In this document: in pieces, positions 32,325-42,081 of the stretch
How the letters are laid out: the number at the start of each line of letters is the position of its first letter
Numbering within the stretch: the stretch's first letter is position 1
Source of the DNA: Mangrovimonas xylaniphaga
Lineage (GTDB): Bacteria; Bacteroidota; Bacteroidia; Flavobacteriales; Flavobacteriaceae
DNA length: 64,000 bases
Assembly (NCBI RefSeq): GCF_001280435.1
Contig: NZ_LBIP01000013.1
Coordinates: 62,001 to 126,000 of the forward strand
Reading direction: 5' to 3'
Notes under the pieces: model-generated
Seen by the model: only the letters and a program-made list of their open reading frames with translations
Told to the model about the DNA's origin: nothing
Databases searched by the model: none
Translations under genes and position numbers: made by a program

Positions 32325-35018
32325 CTATTGCTGCTCCTGGTTGGCTTTAATATTTTTTACCACATCCAACATCGTATCCGTCCAAATAACATCTTCATGA
32401 GCCTTTAAATAACGCACAAGGGCTTCGTGGGCCTCCAAAGAAACATTCAAGGAATGGCCTCCTCCAACACCATGAAACAAAAACACCAAAAGGCCCTTGT
32501 TTTTCATCGCCTTTTCCACTTCGGCAATCAACTCTTCTCCTGATTCGCCATTCACCCCAAAACACTTAATAGCATATGGATCTATAGCATCTATCGGTTC
32601 AATGCCTTTATAGACCGTTCTAGCGCCTACCAAATCTCCTCTCAACAAATCCATAAACGTTCTATCTTCTATGGCCATATCTCCACAAGTAAAAGCAAAG
32701 GTGCGCTCGGCTTTGTGGTCTAGAACACCTAAAAAGGCATTGGTCAATCTAATTTCCTCCACCATTTTCTCAATACTGTAGGTACTTAAATCATAGTTGG
32801 GATCAACCCATTCCCTTCCGGGAAGATTTCCTAAACAGGGGTGATACAGGGTATGGTTGCCCAATTCGTGTCCATTGGAAGCTAAGGTTTGCCATTCCTT
32901 TGTTCGTGATGTAAAACCGCTTGCTGCTGCAGAAATGTAAAAGGTCGCTTTCATGCCTAATTCATCCAATAGTGGTGCTACATTATCCAAGTGCACATCC
33001 AAGGCATCATCATAAGTCAGTACCACTGCGCACTGCTTTCCTTGCCAAGCTACTTTGTGCAACGTTTCGGGATCATAATTTCTAAAAGGCGATGCCGGCA
33101 ATCCTTCTTTGTTGTATAAATTTGCTTCCACAGGGTTGTTGGCCCAAGCGTATCTTACATATTGAGGATCGGCAATATTGGGATTGTTTACTACGACAGT
33201 ATGATTCTCAATAGTAGCGTTAGCTTTTACAAAACACAAATCGGCTCCTGCTATTTCAAAACCTTTCAATGCATCCCCATGGAAAACCAAGCCTTCTCCC
33301 TCATTTTTAAAATTGACATACAAAGCACCATTCCTTTCAATAGCTGATGTAAACAAAGGTCCCGATGCCACCAAGTTTTGTTCCCCATAAGCCAAGGAAC
33401 GTGCCTGCAAGGCCAAACGTTTTCCTATAACCTCCTTATTCAATGGGTGGATATCATTCCATTCACCCGCATCTATAGCGACGGCCATTCCCGTATTTGG
33501 AAGCGACAAAGCCTTCCATTGGGCTTCACGTAATTGCGCCCACTGACTCTCCTTTTCTGTGTTATATTGCTGCATATAATTAGGCAACTGCACATAAAGA
33601 AAAGGGAAATCTCCTTGTCCCCATTGAGCTCTCCAATCGGAAATGAGAGCAGGAAATTGTTTTGCGAACAACTGAGGATCGTAGGTATTGGATTCACCTT
33701 GGTAAAACAACACACCCTTTATTTTGAATTGGGTTAAAGGCGCAATCATTTTGTTGTAAAGCCCTAAGGGTTTCCATCTAATAAAAGTTGGAGAAGCCAA
33801 AGATGACATGGAAGTCCCTAAACGGTACTTCCAAATCCCTTTTAAGTCAATGGTATCCTTACCAACAGCTAGGTAATAGGGTTTATCATAGAAGAAACCA
33901 CCTCTTCCCGACTGGTTCACAACTCTAACGGTAATGACATTTTTACCATCTTTCAAAATATCAGGAGCCACCTCATAGCGTCTCGGCGGGTATTGATAAC
34001 TGATACTGCCCACCTGTTGCCCATTGATATAGGTGAAATCTTGGTCCACTACGCGCCCCATCATAAGTTTTGCTGGCTTTCCAGCCATGGACTTGGGCAC
34101 ATCGATAGTTTTTCTGAACCAAACTGCTCCATTCACAAAGCCCAACGATTGGTCTGCCCAAAATCCAGGTACCATCATTTGGCTCCAATGGGAATCGTCA
34201 TATTGCGGATCACTCCATTGCGATGACTGATTAACACCCAAATCATTTAAGTTTAATTCTTTATACCAATCTTCCGCTCTTTTATTGTCGGCTGTTGTAA
34301 TAGCCTCAATCAGACTGTCATTTTTAAACTCTTGAGCAACTTGGTAATCCTCTGGAAACTCCTTAAGGGCCTCTTCACTCAAAAAACAAGACACCCTAGC
34401 CCCTCCAAGGGCGGCATTAACCAAACCAATAGGCACCTGATAAGTATCATACAATTCTTTGGCAAAAAAGTAGGCCACTGCAGAAAACTTATAAATAGTT
34501 TCGGGATTGGCCTCCAACCATTGCATAGGAGCCTCAAAATCTGTTTGGGGTTGATGAAAATCATAAGCATCAACCACCTCGATTTGGCGGATAAAAGAAT
34601 TCTTGGAAGCCGCAATTTCCTTTGGGTATTTTTCCTTGACCCGTTCCATGGAAATTTCCATATTGGATTGCCCTGAACAAATCCATACATCTCCAAAAAG
34701 GATATTATTTACCTCAATTGAGTTCTTCCCCCTAAAAGTCATTTGGTAAGGACCTCCTGCTTTTTGAGGCGGTATTAAGAATTCCCATGCCCCCAAAGCA
34801 TTGGAAACCGTTTCAAAATTTTGTTTGTTGAATTGTAAGCGAACGGTCTCTCCCGCTGAAGCCCAACCAAAAATCCTCAGTTCCTTATCCCTCTGTAATA
34901 CCACCCCATCACTTAAAAGCTTGGGAAGCCTAATTTGAGCCAAAAGGTTTGAGCTACAAACAATAAACGCCAAAATTGTCAGTGCGCTCTTAAATATGGA
35001 TTTGGAGTTCATATACAA
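32325..35018 (-). CDS. Two-domain deacetylase: sialate-esterase-type SGNH plus NodB
   Basis: An 897-residue exported protein. Residues about 30-630 are a sialate-O-acetylesterase-like SGNH hydrolase (CE20-like): nucleophile Ser in CSGQSNMEISM, the block FYQGESNTYD, and the Asp-His pair in NDIHPLNKEV; a beta-sandwich insert lies at about 230-370. Residues about 661-897 are a NodB polysaccharide deacetylase (CE4-like) with metal motif TYDDA and NHTLYHPC. Both domains could remove acetyl groups from xylan. Downstream of SusC/D and the CBM protein, behind a terminator, so it may have its own promoter. The fusion is unusual; whether both domains act on xylan is unknown. Confidence 0.88.
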   Translation of the reverse strand: MYMNSKSIFKSALTILAFIVCSSNLLAQIRLPKLLSDGVVLQRDKELRIFGWASAGETVRLQFNKQNFETVSNALGAWEFLIPPQKAGGPYQMTFRGKNSIEVNNILFGDVWICSGQSNMEISMERVKEKYPKEIAASKNSFIRQIEVVDAYDFHQPQTDFEAPMQWLEANPETIYKFSAVAYFFAKELYDTYQVPIGLVNAALGGARVSCFLSEEALKEFPEDYQVAQEFKNDSLIEAITTADNKRAEDWYKELNLNDLGVNQSSQWSDPQYDDSHWSQMMVPGFWADQSLGFVNGAVWFRKTIDVPKSMAGKPAKLMMGRVVDQDFTYINGQQVGSISYQYPPRRYEVAPDILKDGKNVITVRVVNQSGRGGFFYDKPYYLAVGKDTIDLKGIWKYRLGTSMSSLASPTFIRWKPLGLYNKMIAPLTQFKIKGVLFYQGESNTYDPQLFAKQFPALISDWRAQWGQGDFPFLYVQLPNYMQQYNTEKESQWAQLREAQWKALSLPNTGMAVAIDAGEWNDIHPLNKEVIGKRLALQARSLAYGEQNLVASGPLFTSAIERNGALYVNFKNEGEGLVFHGDALKGFEIAGADLCFVKANATIENHTVVVNNPNIADPQYVRYAWANNPVEANLYNKEGLPASPFRNYDPETLHKVAWQGKQCAVVLTYDDALDVHLDNVAPLLDELGMKATFYISAAASGFTSRTKEWQTLASNGHELGNHTLYHPCLGNLPGREWVDPNYDLSTYSIEKMVEEIRLTNAFLGVLDHKAERTFAFTCGDMAIEDRTFMDLLRGDLVGARTVYKGIEPIDAIDPYAIKCFGVNGESGEELIAEVEKAMKNKGLLVFLFHGVGGGHSLNVSLEAHEALVRYLKAHEDVIWTDTMLDVVKNIKANQEQQ

Positions 35019-35050
35019 GTTGTTTTCTTTTAACGATTTTAAATGTAGCT

Positions 35051-35083
35051 ATAAAAAAACCGTCAGGCTTCTAGACCTGACGA
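35051..35083 (-). terminator. Terminator of the SusC-SusD-CBM transcript
   Basis: CGTCAGG and CCTGACG pair around an eight-base loop, followed by seven T residues on the minus strand. It lies between the CBM protein and the deacetylase gene. Confidence 0.85.
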
Positions 35084-35133
35084 TTTTCCAACTAATTCAA
35101 AACTAATTCTAATTTAACTCTGTTTCTATTTTT

Positions 35134-37098
35134 TTAATCGCAGGCATCGTATGGAACCACTGACACATCATCTACAAAAAAGGTTTGTGTACTAGCGCCC
35201 ATATCGAACAGCAATCTATATTCTCCTGAAGGTACTGCAGCCGCATTCACTACGAAAGAATAATAAGTCCAGTCTTCTGGAATGCTTAAATCATCCGAAT
35301 AAAAGAAATCCGATCCATTGCCATCCCATTGCGACATAGAAATTCTGAAGACACCATCAGGTCCTGCGGCTTTCGCCCAGAAACTAATTTTATAGTCATT
35401 TCCTTCCTCCATATCCATTGGGTCTGATGCCATCTGCACATCCCAAGGGTTGCCTCCAGCGCCCGTAGCTGTCATGGAAGCCGATCCCGAATGGGATTCT
35501 GTTGTGGAAACCTCATGGGCGCCATTTAGGGTATTCCAATTGGTTAGCCCATCTTCAAAACCGCCATTGGCAGCCAAGCTACTTCCTACAACTTCATATT
35601 CTTTAACTGTTACGGCATCCACAAAGAAGGTTTGCGAAGTAGCTCCCATATCGAACAATAATCTATATACTCCCGAAGGAACTGAAGCCGCTTCTACTAC
35701 AAAGGAGAAATACTTCCAATCTTCTGGAATACTCAAATCATCCGAATAAAAGAAATCCGATCCGTTGCCATCCCATTGTGACATGGAAATTCTAAATACG
35801 CCATCAGGTCCTGCTGCTTTGGCCCAAAAACCAATTTCATATTGGGTTCCCACAACCAAATCCATAGGGTCTGAAGCCAATTGGGAATCCCAAGGGTTTC
35901 CTCCCGCTCCAGTAGCCGTTAAAGATTGATCACCACAATAGGCTTCAGAAGTAGAGATGTCGTGGGCACCATTCAAGCTTTCCCAACCAGTCAAACCATC
36001 TTCAAAACTTCCGTTAGACAATAATTCTGGTGGCCCAGCGACAGCTGAAAATGCTCCAGGTACTAAAGCAATATGATCTATCCCAAAAGGAACGCTTCCC
36101 ATTCCCATATCCAACACTACTTTGTGGGTTGGTAAATCATTGGTCACAGTAAAGGTCCATGTATAAGGCAGCCAATCGGCATTGGAAATTTCAACAGTGT
36201 CTCCATAAAAATAATCCGCGCCATTGCCATCCCATTGCGATACCGATACACGCATTTGCGCTCCTGCAGATTCTGCCTTGGCAAATAAGATAATGGTATA
36301 CTGCTCGCCGAAAGTTAACGGTGTTGGCGTACTGGCAAACTGTCGGTCCCAAGGGTTACCTCCAGCAGGTGCCACTCTCATTGAGCGACCGCCTCCATAA
36401 GCATCATTTCCTGTTAACTCGGTCATGGTTTCACCTCCATTAAGTTTTTCCCATCCGGTAAACTCATCCCCTGAACCTTCGCTTAAGGTACTATTCACTA
36501 GGAAATTTTGTCTTGCCACAAAAGCTGTTGAAGCCGTTGCTTCTCCAAAATCATTACTAACAGTAAGATCCAAAAATGCATTGTCATCTACCCCAGCAGG
36601 CACGGTCACCACCAATTCAGTATCGGTATTGGAAACTATTGTGGCTGGCACATCATCTATTGTTACTACCGGGTTATATCCCGCATTAAAACTAGTTCCT
36701 GTTATGGTAACATTGCTGCCTACTGCCACAAAAGCATCAAAGTTTTGTATGATAGGTACCGGAGTTAATAAGACTTCAATATTAAAGTGAACTCTATAAT
36801 CATTAACCATGGCCAAAGTCACCACATTGTTGCCTACTTGGGCATTTTCTGGAACGACAAAGGTTAAAGTACCATCCTCGTTGAGGAAAAATTCCGTGTG
36901 TTTATCTCCAACAAAAACAAACTGTACATAATCGAAATTTGAACCTTGAATGGTTACACTTTCAAGAGGATATACAGATGTTGGATTTACCGCTGTTACC
37001 GAAACCTCAGTAAAATCGTCATCATTGTTACAGTTCACAAGTGTCAAGGCCAACACTATTGTGAATGCACTAAAAAGAAATTTTAAAAATTTATTCAT
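35134..37098 (-). CDS. Surface glycan-binding lipoprotein with IPT/TIG and three CBM-like repeats
   Basis: The 654-residue lipoprotein (LTLVNC, then NNDDD) starts with two TIG/IPT domains (about 32-108 and 112-195: NPTSVYPLESVTIQGSNF, VAVGSNVTITGTSFNAGYN). Three CBM4/9-type beta-sandwiches follow (about 199-360, 361-508 and 509-652), each with GGNPWD, a FWAKA/LFAKA strand, SQWDGNG and FFYSDD/YFYGDT. The last two units are near duplicates. It follows SusC and SusD, the usual position of a surface glycan-binding protein, and probably captures xylan at the cell surface. Confidence 0.85.
   Translation of the reverse strand: MNKFLKFLFSAFTIVLALTLVNCNNDDDFTEVSVTAVNPTSVYPLESVTIQGSNFDYVQFVFVGDKHTEFFLNEDGTLTFVVPENAQVGNNVVTLAMVNDYRVHFNIEVLLTPVPIIQNFDAFVAVGSNVTITGTSFNAGYNPVVTIDDVPATIVSNTDTELVVTVPAGVDDNAFLDLTVSNDFGEATASTAFVARQNFLVNSTLSEGSGDEFTGWEKLNGGETMTELTGNDAYGGGRSMRVAPAGGNPWDRQFASTPTPLTFGEQYTIILFAKAESAGAQMRVSVSQWDGNGADYFYGDTVEISNADWLPYTWTFTVTNDLPTHKVVLDMGMGSVPFGIDHIALVPGAFSAVAGPPELLSNGSFEDGLTGWESLNGAHDISTSEAYCGDQSLTATGAGGNPWDSQLASDPMDLVVGTQYEIGFWAKAAGPDGVFRISMSQWDGNGSDFFYSDDLSIPEDWKYFSFVVEAASVPSGVYRLLFDMGATSQTFFVDAVTVKEYEVVGSSLAANGGFEDGLTNWNTLNGAHEVSTTESHSGSASMTATGAGGNPWDVQMASDPMDMEEGNDYKISFWAKAAGPDGVFRISMSQWDGNGSDFFYSDDLSIPEDWTYYSFVVNAAAVPSGEYRLLFDMGASTQTFFVDDVSVVPYDACD
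35145..36025 (-). repeat. Direct repeat of two ~447-bp CBM units
   Basis: Two copies, offset by about 447 bp (149 codons), show very high DNA identity in their central parts (for example 35279-35373 against 35726-35820). This indicates a recent in-frame duplication inside the glycan-binding gene. Boundaries are approximate; the first CBM (to about 36500) is more diverged. Confidence 0.75.
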
Positions 37099-37115
37099 AA
37101 CTTATTCTTTACTTG

Positions 37116-38717
37116 TTAGTAACCAGGGTTTTGAGTAGCACCTGTTTGATCTATAAAACTTTGAGGAATAGGCCAACGCTCATGTTTTCCCGCAGTTATA
37201 TTTCCAGCTGCATTTGGATTGTACATATTGGTTCTTTCAATTAATAGGCCATTTCTTTTTAAGAAATACCAGCGATGACCCTCATGGCCCAATTCGCGAG
37301 CGTGCTCTTCAATAATATCTTCAAAAGTGATGTTGGAAAAATTCCCAGAAGTATTACCATAAGCACGTTCTCTTAACACATTAAGATATTGCATGGCCTG
37401 TCCGGTATTTCCTAACTGAAAATGTGCCTCGGCCGCATCAAGATAAGCATGGGCCAATCTGAAAATAATAATATTTCTCCAACCTTCAGCTAAAGCAGTT
37501 GTTCTATTATATTGCCCATTTTCCCAAGTTTTAGTGGACGTTGGTTCAATATATCTTACATTGGTTGAGGCTGCGTGCTCTTCTAAAACTACATCTCCTA
37601 TTTCTACACCATCTGGTAAGTTTTCAGGGTCATCAAAAGTCCAAAACAACTTATGCCAAGCTTGTACACGACCGTCGGCTTCATCCATAACATCACCATC
37701 ACCATCGGTGTCAAATAAAGACCAATAGTATTCTGAAGGCGATAACCTTGACCAAGGTCTTCCGCCACTTTCCATAGTTCTGGCTACACCTGGGATTCTG
37801 TCGTACAGTGGTACAAACATTTGTGATGTCCATTGCACAGTAGATGAGGACTCTTGAAAAGCAATTGAAAAAATTAACTCGCTGTTATTTTCTTCGCCAC
37901 CTTTGCCTCCATCCAATCCAAAAATATTATCCAATGGCTGTAATACATAAGACCCATCGTTAATCACGGCCTCTGCTGCTGCAACGGCTTTTGTATAATC
38001 ACCTATATCTAAACTGGCTTCTGCCAACATCATATTGGCTAAACCTTTGGATATAGAAATTGCCTGATCATCACCCTCACTTCTGGTTTTCAATAAAGGT
38101 ATGGCAGCTTCAAGGTCTGAGATAATTAAATCGTATACTTCCTCTTTCGAATTTTGCTCTGTTGTAAACACAGGTCCTGTTTCTTCCAAATCGGCTACTT
38201 CAACTATTGGGATATTTTCAAACCTTCTCACCAATTCAAGATACAAATAGGCTCTCATGGTATACGCTTGGCCCAATGCATCCTTGATTTCTGGATCCAA
38301 ATCTTCAATAGGGCCTGAAGCCTCTATACCACTAATTGCAATATTGGCAGGAGTGACGCCTGAGTAATAATAATTCCACATGGCATCAAGCGGCCCACTG
38401 GCAGCAGAGAAATTACCGTCATAGGTATTCATTCCCAACAAACCATCTGCTGGTTCATCTGTTAAATTGGTCCCACTCCGCACGATATCCGTACCGCAGG
38501 GCTTAAATACTGAAATTCCAGCGCCTCCATCAGCAAATATACTTCTGGCGTAAATCAAACCACTGGCAATTAAAGCTTTATTACCATTTACCGTATTCGC
38601 TGCATCCTCTGCAGATAAAGTATGGCGTAAGTCTTGATCTAAAAAATCATCTTGGCACCCTGTAAAAAAGAGTGTAACTGCAAAAAGCGCAATTGAAATT
38701 TTATAAAACTTTCTCAT
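37116..38717 (-). CDS. SusD/RagB-family nutrient-binding lipoprotein
   Basis: The 533-residue lipoprotein (TLFFTGC, then QDDFLDQDLRH) has the SusD fold: a helical TPR scaffold (NGNKALIASGLIYARSIFAD, LGQAYTMRAYLYLELVRRFENIP, SKGLANMMLAEASLDIGDY) and the C-terminal RagB motif (ARELGHEGHRWYFLKRNG). It pairs with the SusC channel encoded 12 bases upstream and forms the lid that binds oligosaccharide. The ligand is predicted to be a xylan fragment from the neighbouring enzymes. Confidence 0.97.
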   Translation of the reverse strand: MRKFYKISIALFAVTLFFTGCQDDFLDQDLRHTLSAEDAANTVNGNKALIASGLIYARSIFADGGAGISVFKPCGTDIVRSGTNLTDEPADGLLGMNTYDGNFSAASGPLDAMWNYYYSGVTPANIAISGIEASGPIEDLDPEIKDALGQAYTMRAYLYLELVRRFENIPIVEVADLEETGPVFTTEQNSKEEVYDLIISDLEAAIPLLKTRSEGDDQAISISKGLANMMLAEASLDIGDYTKAVAAAEAVINDGSYVLQPLDNIFGLDGGKGGEENNSELIFSIAFQESSSTVQWTSQMFVPLYDRIPGVARTMESGGRPWSRLSPSEYYWSLFDTDGDGDVMDEADGRVQAWHKLFWTFDDPENLPDGVEIGDVVLEEHAASTNVRYIEPTSTKTWENGQYNRTTALAEGWRNIIIFRLAHAYLDAAEAHFQLGNTGQAMQYLNVLRERAYGNTSGNFSNITFEDIIEEHARELGHEGHRWYFLKRNGLLIERTNMYNPNAAGNITAGKHERWPIPQSFIDQTGATQNPGY

Positions 38718-38728
38718 TGTCTTCTTTT

Positions 38729-41700
38729 TTAAAAGGTTAATTTAATTCCCATCACCCAAGTTTTAGAAATAGGATACTGATCTGTATTTGTTATCTCTGG
38801 AGAATAGGCATTTGTATAATCTGTCCAATATTTTAAATTGTTACCACTAACGGATAAGGTCAAACCATTTAGAAAAGTTCTATCCAGCATTTCACTTGGC
38901 AAACTATAGGACAAGGAGACATTTCTTAAAGATACAAAACTGGCATCTTCAAGAAAAATAGAATTGTAGAAAGTTCCTCCTGGAGTCATCGCACTACCTT
39001 CACCTACTCTAGGATAATCGTTGGTTGGATTGTCTGGCGTCCAATAATTGATATTTATTCTATTCTGTCTGGCAGAATTATAACTATTGTAGATAGAGTT
39101 GATTCTCTTTACGCCCTCTACAAATTCAAATAAAACCGAAAGCTCCAAACCTTTATATCGGAACACATTGTTGATACCACCATACCAATCTGGTGTTGGA
39201 TTCCCCAAAAAGGTTCTGTCTTCAAAATCTACATTGCCATCGCCATTGGTATCTCTGATTTTAGGATCTCCTGGTTGTGGAACCGCTCCCAAATTAGTAA
39301 CATCTGGAGTTTCACCTATTTGCCAAACTCCTAAATATTCAAATCCATAAATTTCCTGGAAATCTTGACCAATAAACCAACCATTATCTATATCATCCAA
39401 TGGTTCTCCATCTTCTCCAAGTTCATTCAATCTTATAATTTTACTTTTCGAAGTAGCCCAATTAACACCCATGTTCCATGAAAAATCTTCGGTTCTAATG
39501 ATATCACCTCTTAAGCCAACTTCAACTCCCGAATTCTCAGTCTCACCAATATTTGATGGGTAGAATTCATAGCCATTGTTAAGCGCCGCTGGGATGCGCT
39601 GATAAAGCAATACATCTGTTGTTTTGGTGTTATAAACTTCTACGGAACCATTAACCCGACTATTGAAAAAGCCAAAATCTACCCCAACATTGAACTGTTT
39701 ACTTGTTTCCCACTTAATATCTGGATTTCCAGCAACATTTCCAGGGATTAAGCCTGTTTCAGCATCTGCCGGTGGAATTAACACTGCATTTGTATTAGCT
39801 TGATACGAAAATGAAGGAATATTATCGTTACCCAATTCTCCATAACTCAAACGTACTTTAAAATTACTAAAGGTATCTCCTCCAAACCACCAAGCTTCAT
39901 TGTGCGCATTCCATGCAAAAGCTGCCGATGGAAAGTAACCTACTCTATTGTCTCCAATAAATTTATTGGACACATCTCTACGCAACGTTAAGGTAGCACT
40001 ATAGCGACCATCGTAATTATAACCAAGTCTTCCGGCTAGATAGGATTTAGCCCAATCACTAGTGTTTACTCCTGTACTTTGAAGCTCCTGAGGAGCCGTT
40101 CCAAGGCCCCAATACCCCAACTCATCGGCTGCGGTTCTAGTAGCTTGGGAATTAACCTCTGTCCATTCAGATTTTTGCATTCCGTATATCAATGCTACAT
40201 CGAACCCGTGCTTACCAAAATCCTTTTTATAGGAAAGAATATTATCAATCAAATAGGTAACTTGTTGACGCTCTCTTATTTGAGCTAAATTGTCTGCACC
40301 ATCTGTAAAATTAGTTGATTGGAATCTTCCTAAAAACTCTCTTCTGTCTTCAGCAAAAGTATTCAAGGTATAATCCAAGCCTTCGGCTATATCAATATTC
40401 ACATAAGGATTCACATAAGACCTTGTAATATTAACATCCAGTTCACTTTCGTTAAACTTGTGCAATGGGTTTACTGCAAACAGGTCAGTTGTTGCAAACT
40501 TGCTATAATTACCATCTTCATCGTATAAATTACCATACGGACTGGACTCAACCAATGCAGAAAGGGCCGGTACTCCTCCATTTCCAAAACCAACAATGGC
40601 TGTTCTTTGGTCGGCAAAACTTTTAGATAGTTGAACTCTAGCTCCAATTTTCAACCAATCTGTAGCTTGTAGGTCTCCATTGAAGCGTACAGAAAACCGC
40701 TTATAATCTGAAGCCACCAATGGCCCTGATTCTCTAAAGAAATCCCCATTTAAGTAAAAAGTTGTCTTCTCCGTTCCTCCGGAAACCGTCAACCCTACAT
40801 TGTTTTGAACGCCTGTTCTAGCAACCTCATCCATCCAATCTACTTGATTTCCTTCAATATAGTTAGCATATTCAATAGGATCCAATCCCAAAGTATTTGG
40901 AAAATACTGCGCTCCTGAACTACTGTTCTGATTGACATCTATCCTAAATTTCACGAATTCATCCCCAGTCATGATATCAGGCCTTTGAGCCAAACTAACA
41001 AAACCGGATGAACTGTTAACTGTGATTTGAGTTTTTCCCTTTTTCCCACTTTTGGTTGTGATCAAAACGACCCCATTAGCGCCACTGGAACCATAAATAG
41101 AAGCGGAAGCGGCATCTTTTAAGATATTTATACTTTCGATATCGTCTGGGTTAAACTCGGCCATATTACCACCAACCAATGGAACACCGTCCACAACAAT
41201 GATAGGCTGGTTCACCGTATCAAGATTTGTCCCCCCGTTTGTAGAAGCCCCCAAAGAGTTGTTACCTCTAATCTTAAGTACTGGCGGCGAACCTGGTTGC
41301 CCAGTATTTCTGCTAATCTGTACCCCGGCAACCTGTCCTCTTAAAGACTCTACCACATTGACTACAGGAGCTTTAGCTACCTCCTCCATTTCAACCGTTG
41401 AAATGGCTCCGGTTACATTGGCACGTTCCATTGTACCATATCCAACTACCACCACTTCATCCAACTGAGCAAGGTCTTCTTGCAGAGTGATATTGATGAC
41501 ACTTCTTCCTGCAACGGCTACTTCTTGGGTAAGATACCCCACATAGCTAAAAACCAAGGTGGCATTGGAGTCTACCCCATCCAAGGTATAATTCCCATCA
41601 AAATCGGTTGCGGTTCCTGTGGTAGTTCCCTTTACTATTATGCTAACCCCCAACAGAGGGCCAGTAGCATCAGCAACCTTTCCTGAAACACTAACCGTTT

Positions 41701-41794
41701 GTGCTTGCACCGCCAAGGCAAAGGCCATGAGCAGCAACGTTAAAAAACCCTTTTGGGGTTTATTCCTGTAATTACTTTTGAATTGATCGGTCAT
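38729..41794 (-). CDS. SusC/RagA-family TonB-dependent outer-membrane transporter
   Basis: The 1021-residue protein has a signal peptide (LLLMAFALAVQAQ), a carboxypeptidase-regulatory-like domain (about 33-115: VSGKVADATGPLLGVSIIVK), a plug with LDEVVVVGYGTMERANVTGAI, and a C-terminal barrel ending in the strand TWVMGIKLTF. It imports oligosaccharides using TonB energy. Paired with SusD 12 bases downstream and followed by the CBM protein. A presumed promoter lies at 41870-41908, with an operator-like sequence over the -33 element. Confidence 0.98.
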   Translation of the reverse strand: MTDQFKSNYRNKPQKGFLTLLLMAFALAVQAQTVSVSGKVADATGPLLGVSIIVKGTTTGTATDFDGNYTLDGVDSNATLVFSYVGYLTQEVAVAGRSVINITLQEDLAQLDEVVVVGYGTMERANVTGAISTVEMEEVAKAPVVNVVESLRGQVAGVQISRNTGQPGSPPVLKIRGNNSLGASTNGGTNLDTVNQPIIVVDGVPLVGGNMAEFNPDDIESINILKDAASASIYGSSGANGVVLITTKSGKKGKTQITVNSSSGFVSLAQRPDIMTGDEFVKFRIDVNQNSSSGAQYFPNTLGLDPIEYANYIEGNQVDWMDEVARTGVQNNVGLTVSGGTEKTTFYLNGDFFRESGPLVASDYKRFSVRFNGDLQATDWLKIGARVQLSKSFADQRTAIVGFGNGGVPALSALVESSPYGNLYDEDGNYSKFATTDLFAVNPLHKFNESELDVNITRSYVNPYVNIDIAEGLDYTLNTFAEDRREFLGRFQSTNFTDGADNLAQIRERQQVTYLIDNILSYKKDFGKHGFDVALIYGMQKSEWTEVNSQATRTAADELGYWGLGTAPQELQSTGVNTSDWAKSYLAGRLGYNYDGRYSATLTLRRDVSNKFIGDNRVGYFPSAAFAWNAHNEAWWFGGDTFSNFKVRLSYGELGNDNIPSFSYQANTNAVLIPPADAETGLIPGNVAGNPDIKWETSKQFNVGVDFGFFNSRVNGSVEVYNTKTTDVLLYQRIPAALNNGYEFYPSNIGETENSGVEVGLRGDIIRTEDFSWNMGVNWATSKSKIIRLNELGEDGEPLDDIDNGWFIGQDFQEIYGFEYLGVWQIGETPDVTNLGAVPQPGDPKIRDTNGDGNVDFEDRTFLGNPTPDWYGGINNVFRYKGLELSVLFEFVEGVKRINSIYNSYNSARQNRININYWTPDNPTNDYPRVGEGSAMTPGGTFYNSIFLEDASFVSLRNVSLSYSLPSEMLDRTFLNGLTLSVSGNNLKYWTDYTNAYSPEITNTDQYPISKTWVMGIKLTF

Positions 41795-41869
41795 TTTGTC
41801 AAAATATTAATTTAAGGTCTGTTAATTTAAGGTTATGGTATTTTTAACCTAGTATAATTTTGATATCGA

Positions 41870-41908
41870 TAAATATACGTAATTATTTCTTTTACTCAAT
41901 CGGTTGCG
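41870..41908 (-). promoter_or_regulatory. Presumed SusC promoter with LacI-like site
   Basis: The minus strand reads TATATTTA at 41877-41870 (seven of eight to TAnnTTTG), with TTG at 41899-41897 spaced 19 bases upstream. The 14-mer around it (41895-41908) is CGCAACCGATTGAG, matching the GH3/GH67 operator TGCAATCGTTTGCA at ten positions. As at GH3, the site covers the -33. Inferred from pattern and matching geometry. Confidence 0.45.
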
Positions 41909-42081
41909 TTATTTTTTTGTTAATTTTTCACAACAACTCAATGCATATCAATAATTCAAAGGGAAATAAATTACGATATTCGTATAAAAATGAGTATTTT
42001 TACATATGTTAACAATTGGTAATTTCTAATATTTTCTGCGAGCAAACAGCTATCGTGTCATCTTTTTTAAAGCATTCCATC

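Noticed and set aside
35145-36025. CRISPR-like or satellite repeat
   Set aside because: The repeats are in-frame protein modules of 447 bp, not short spaced direct repeats.
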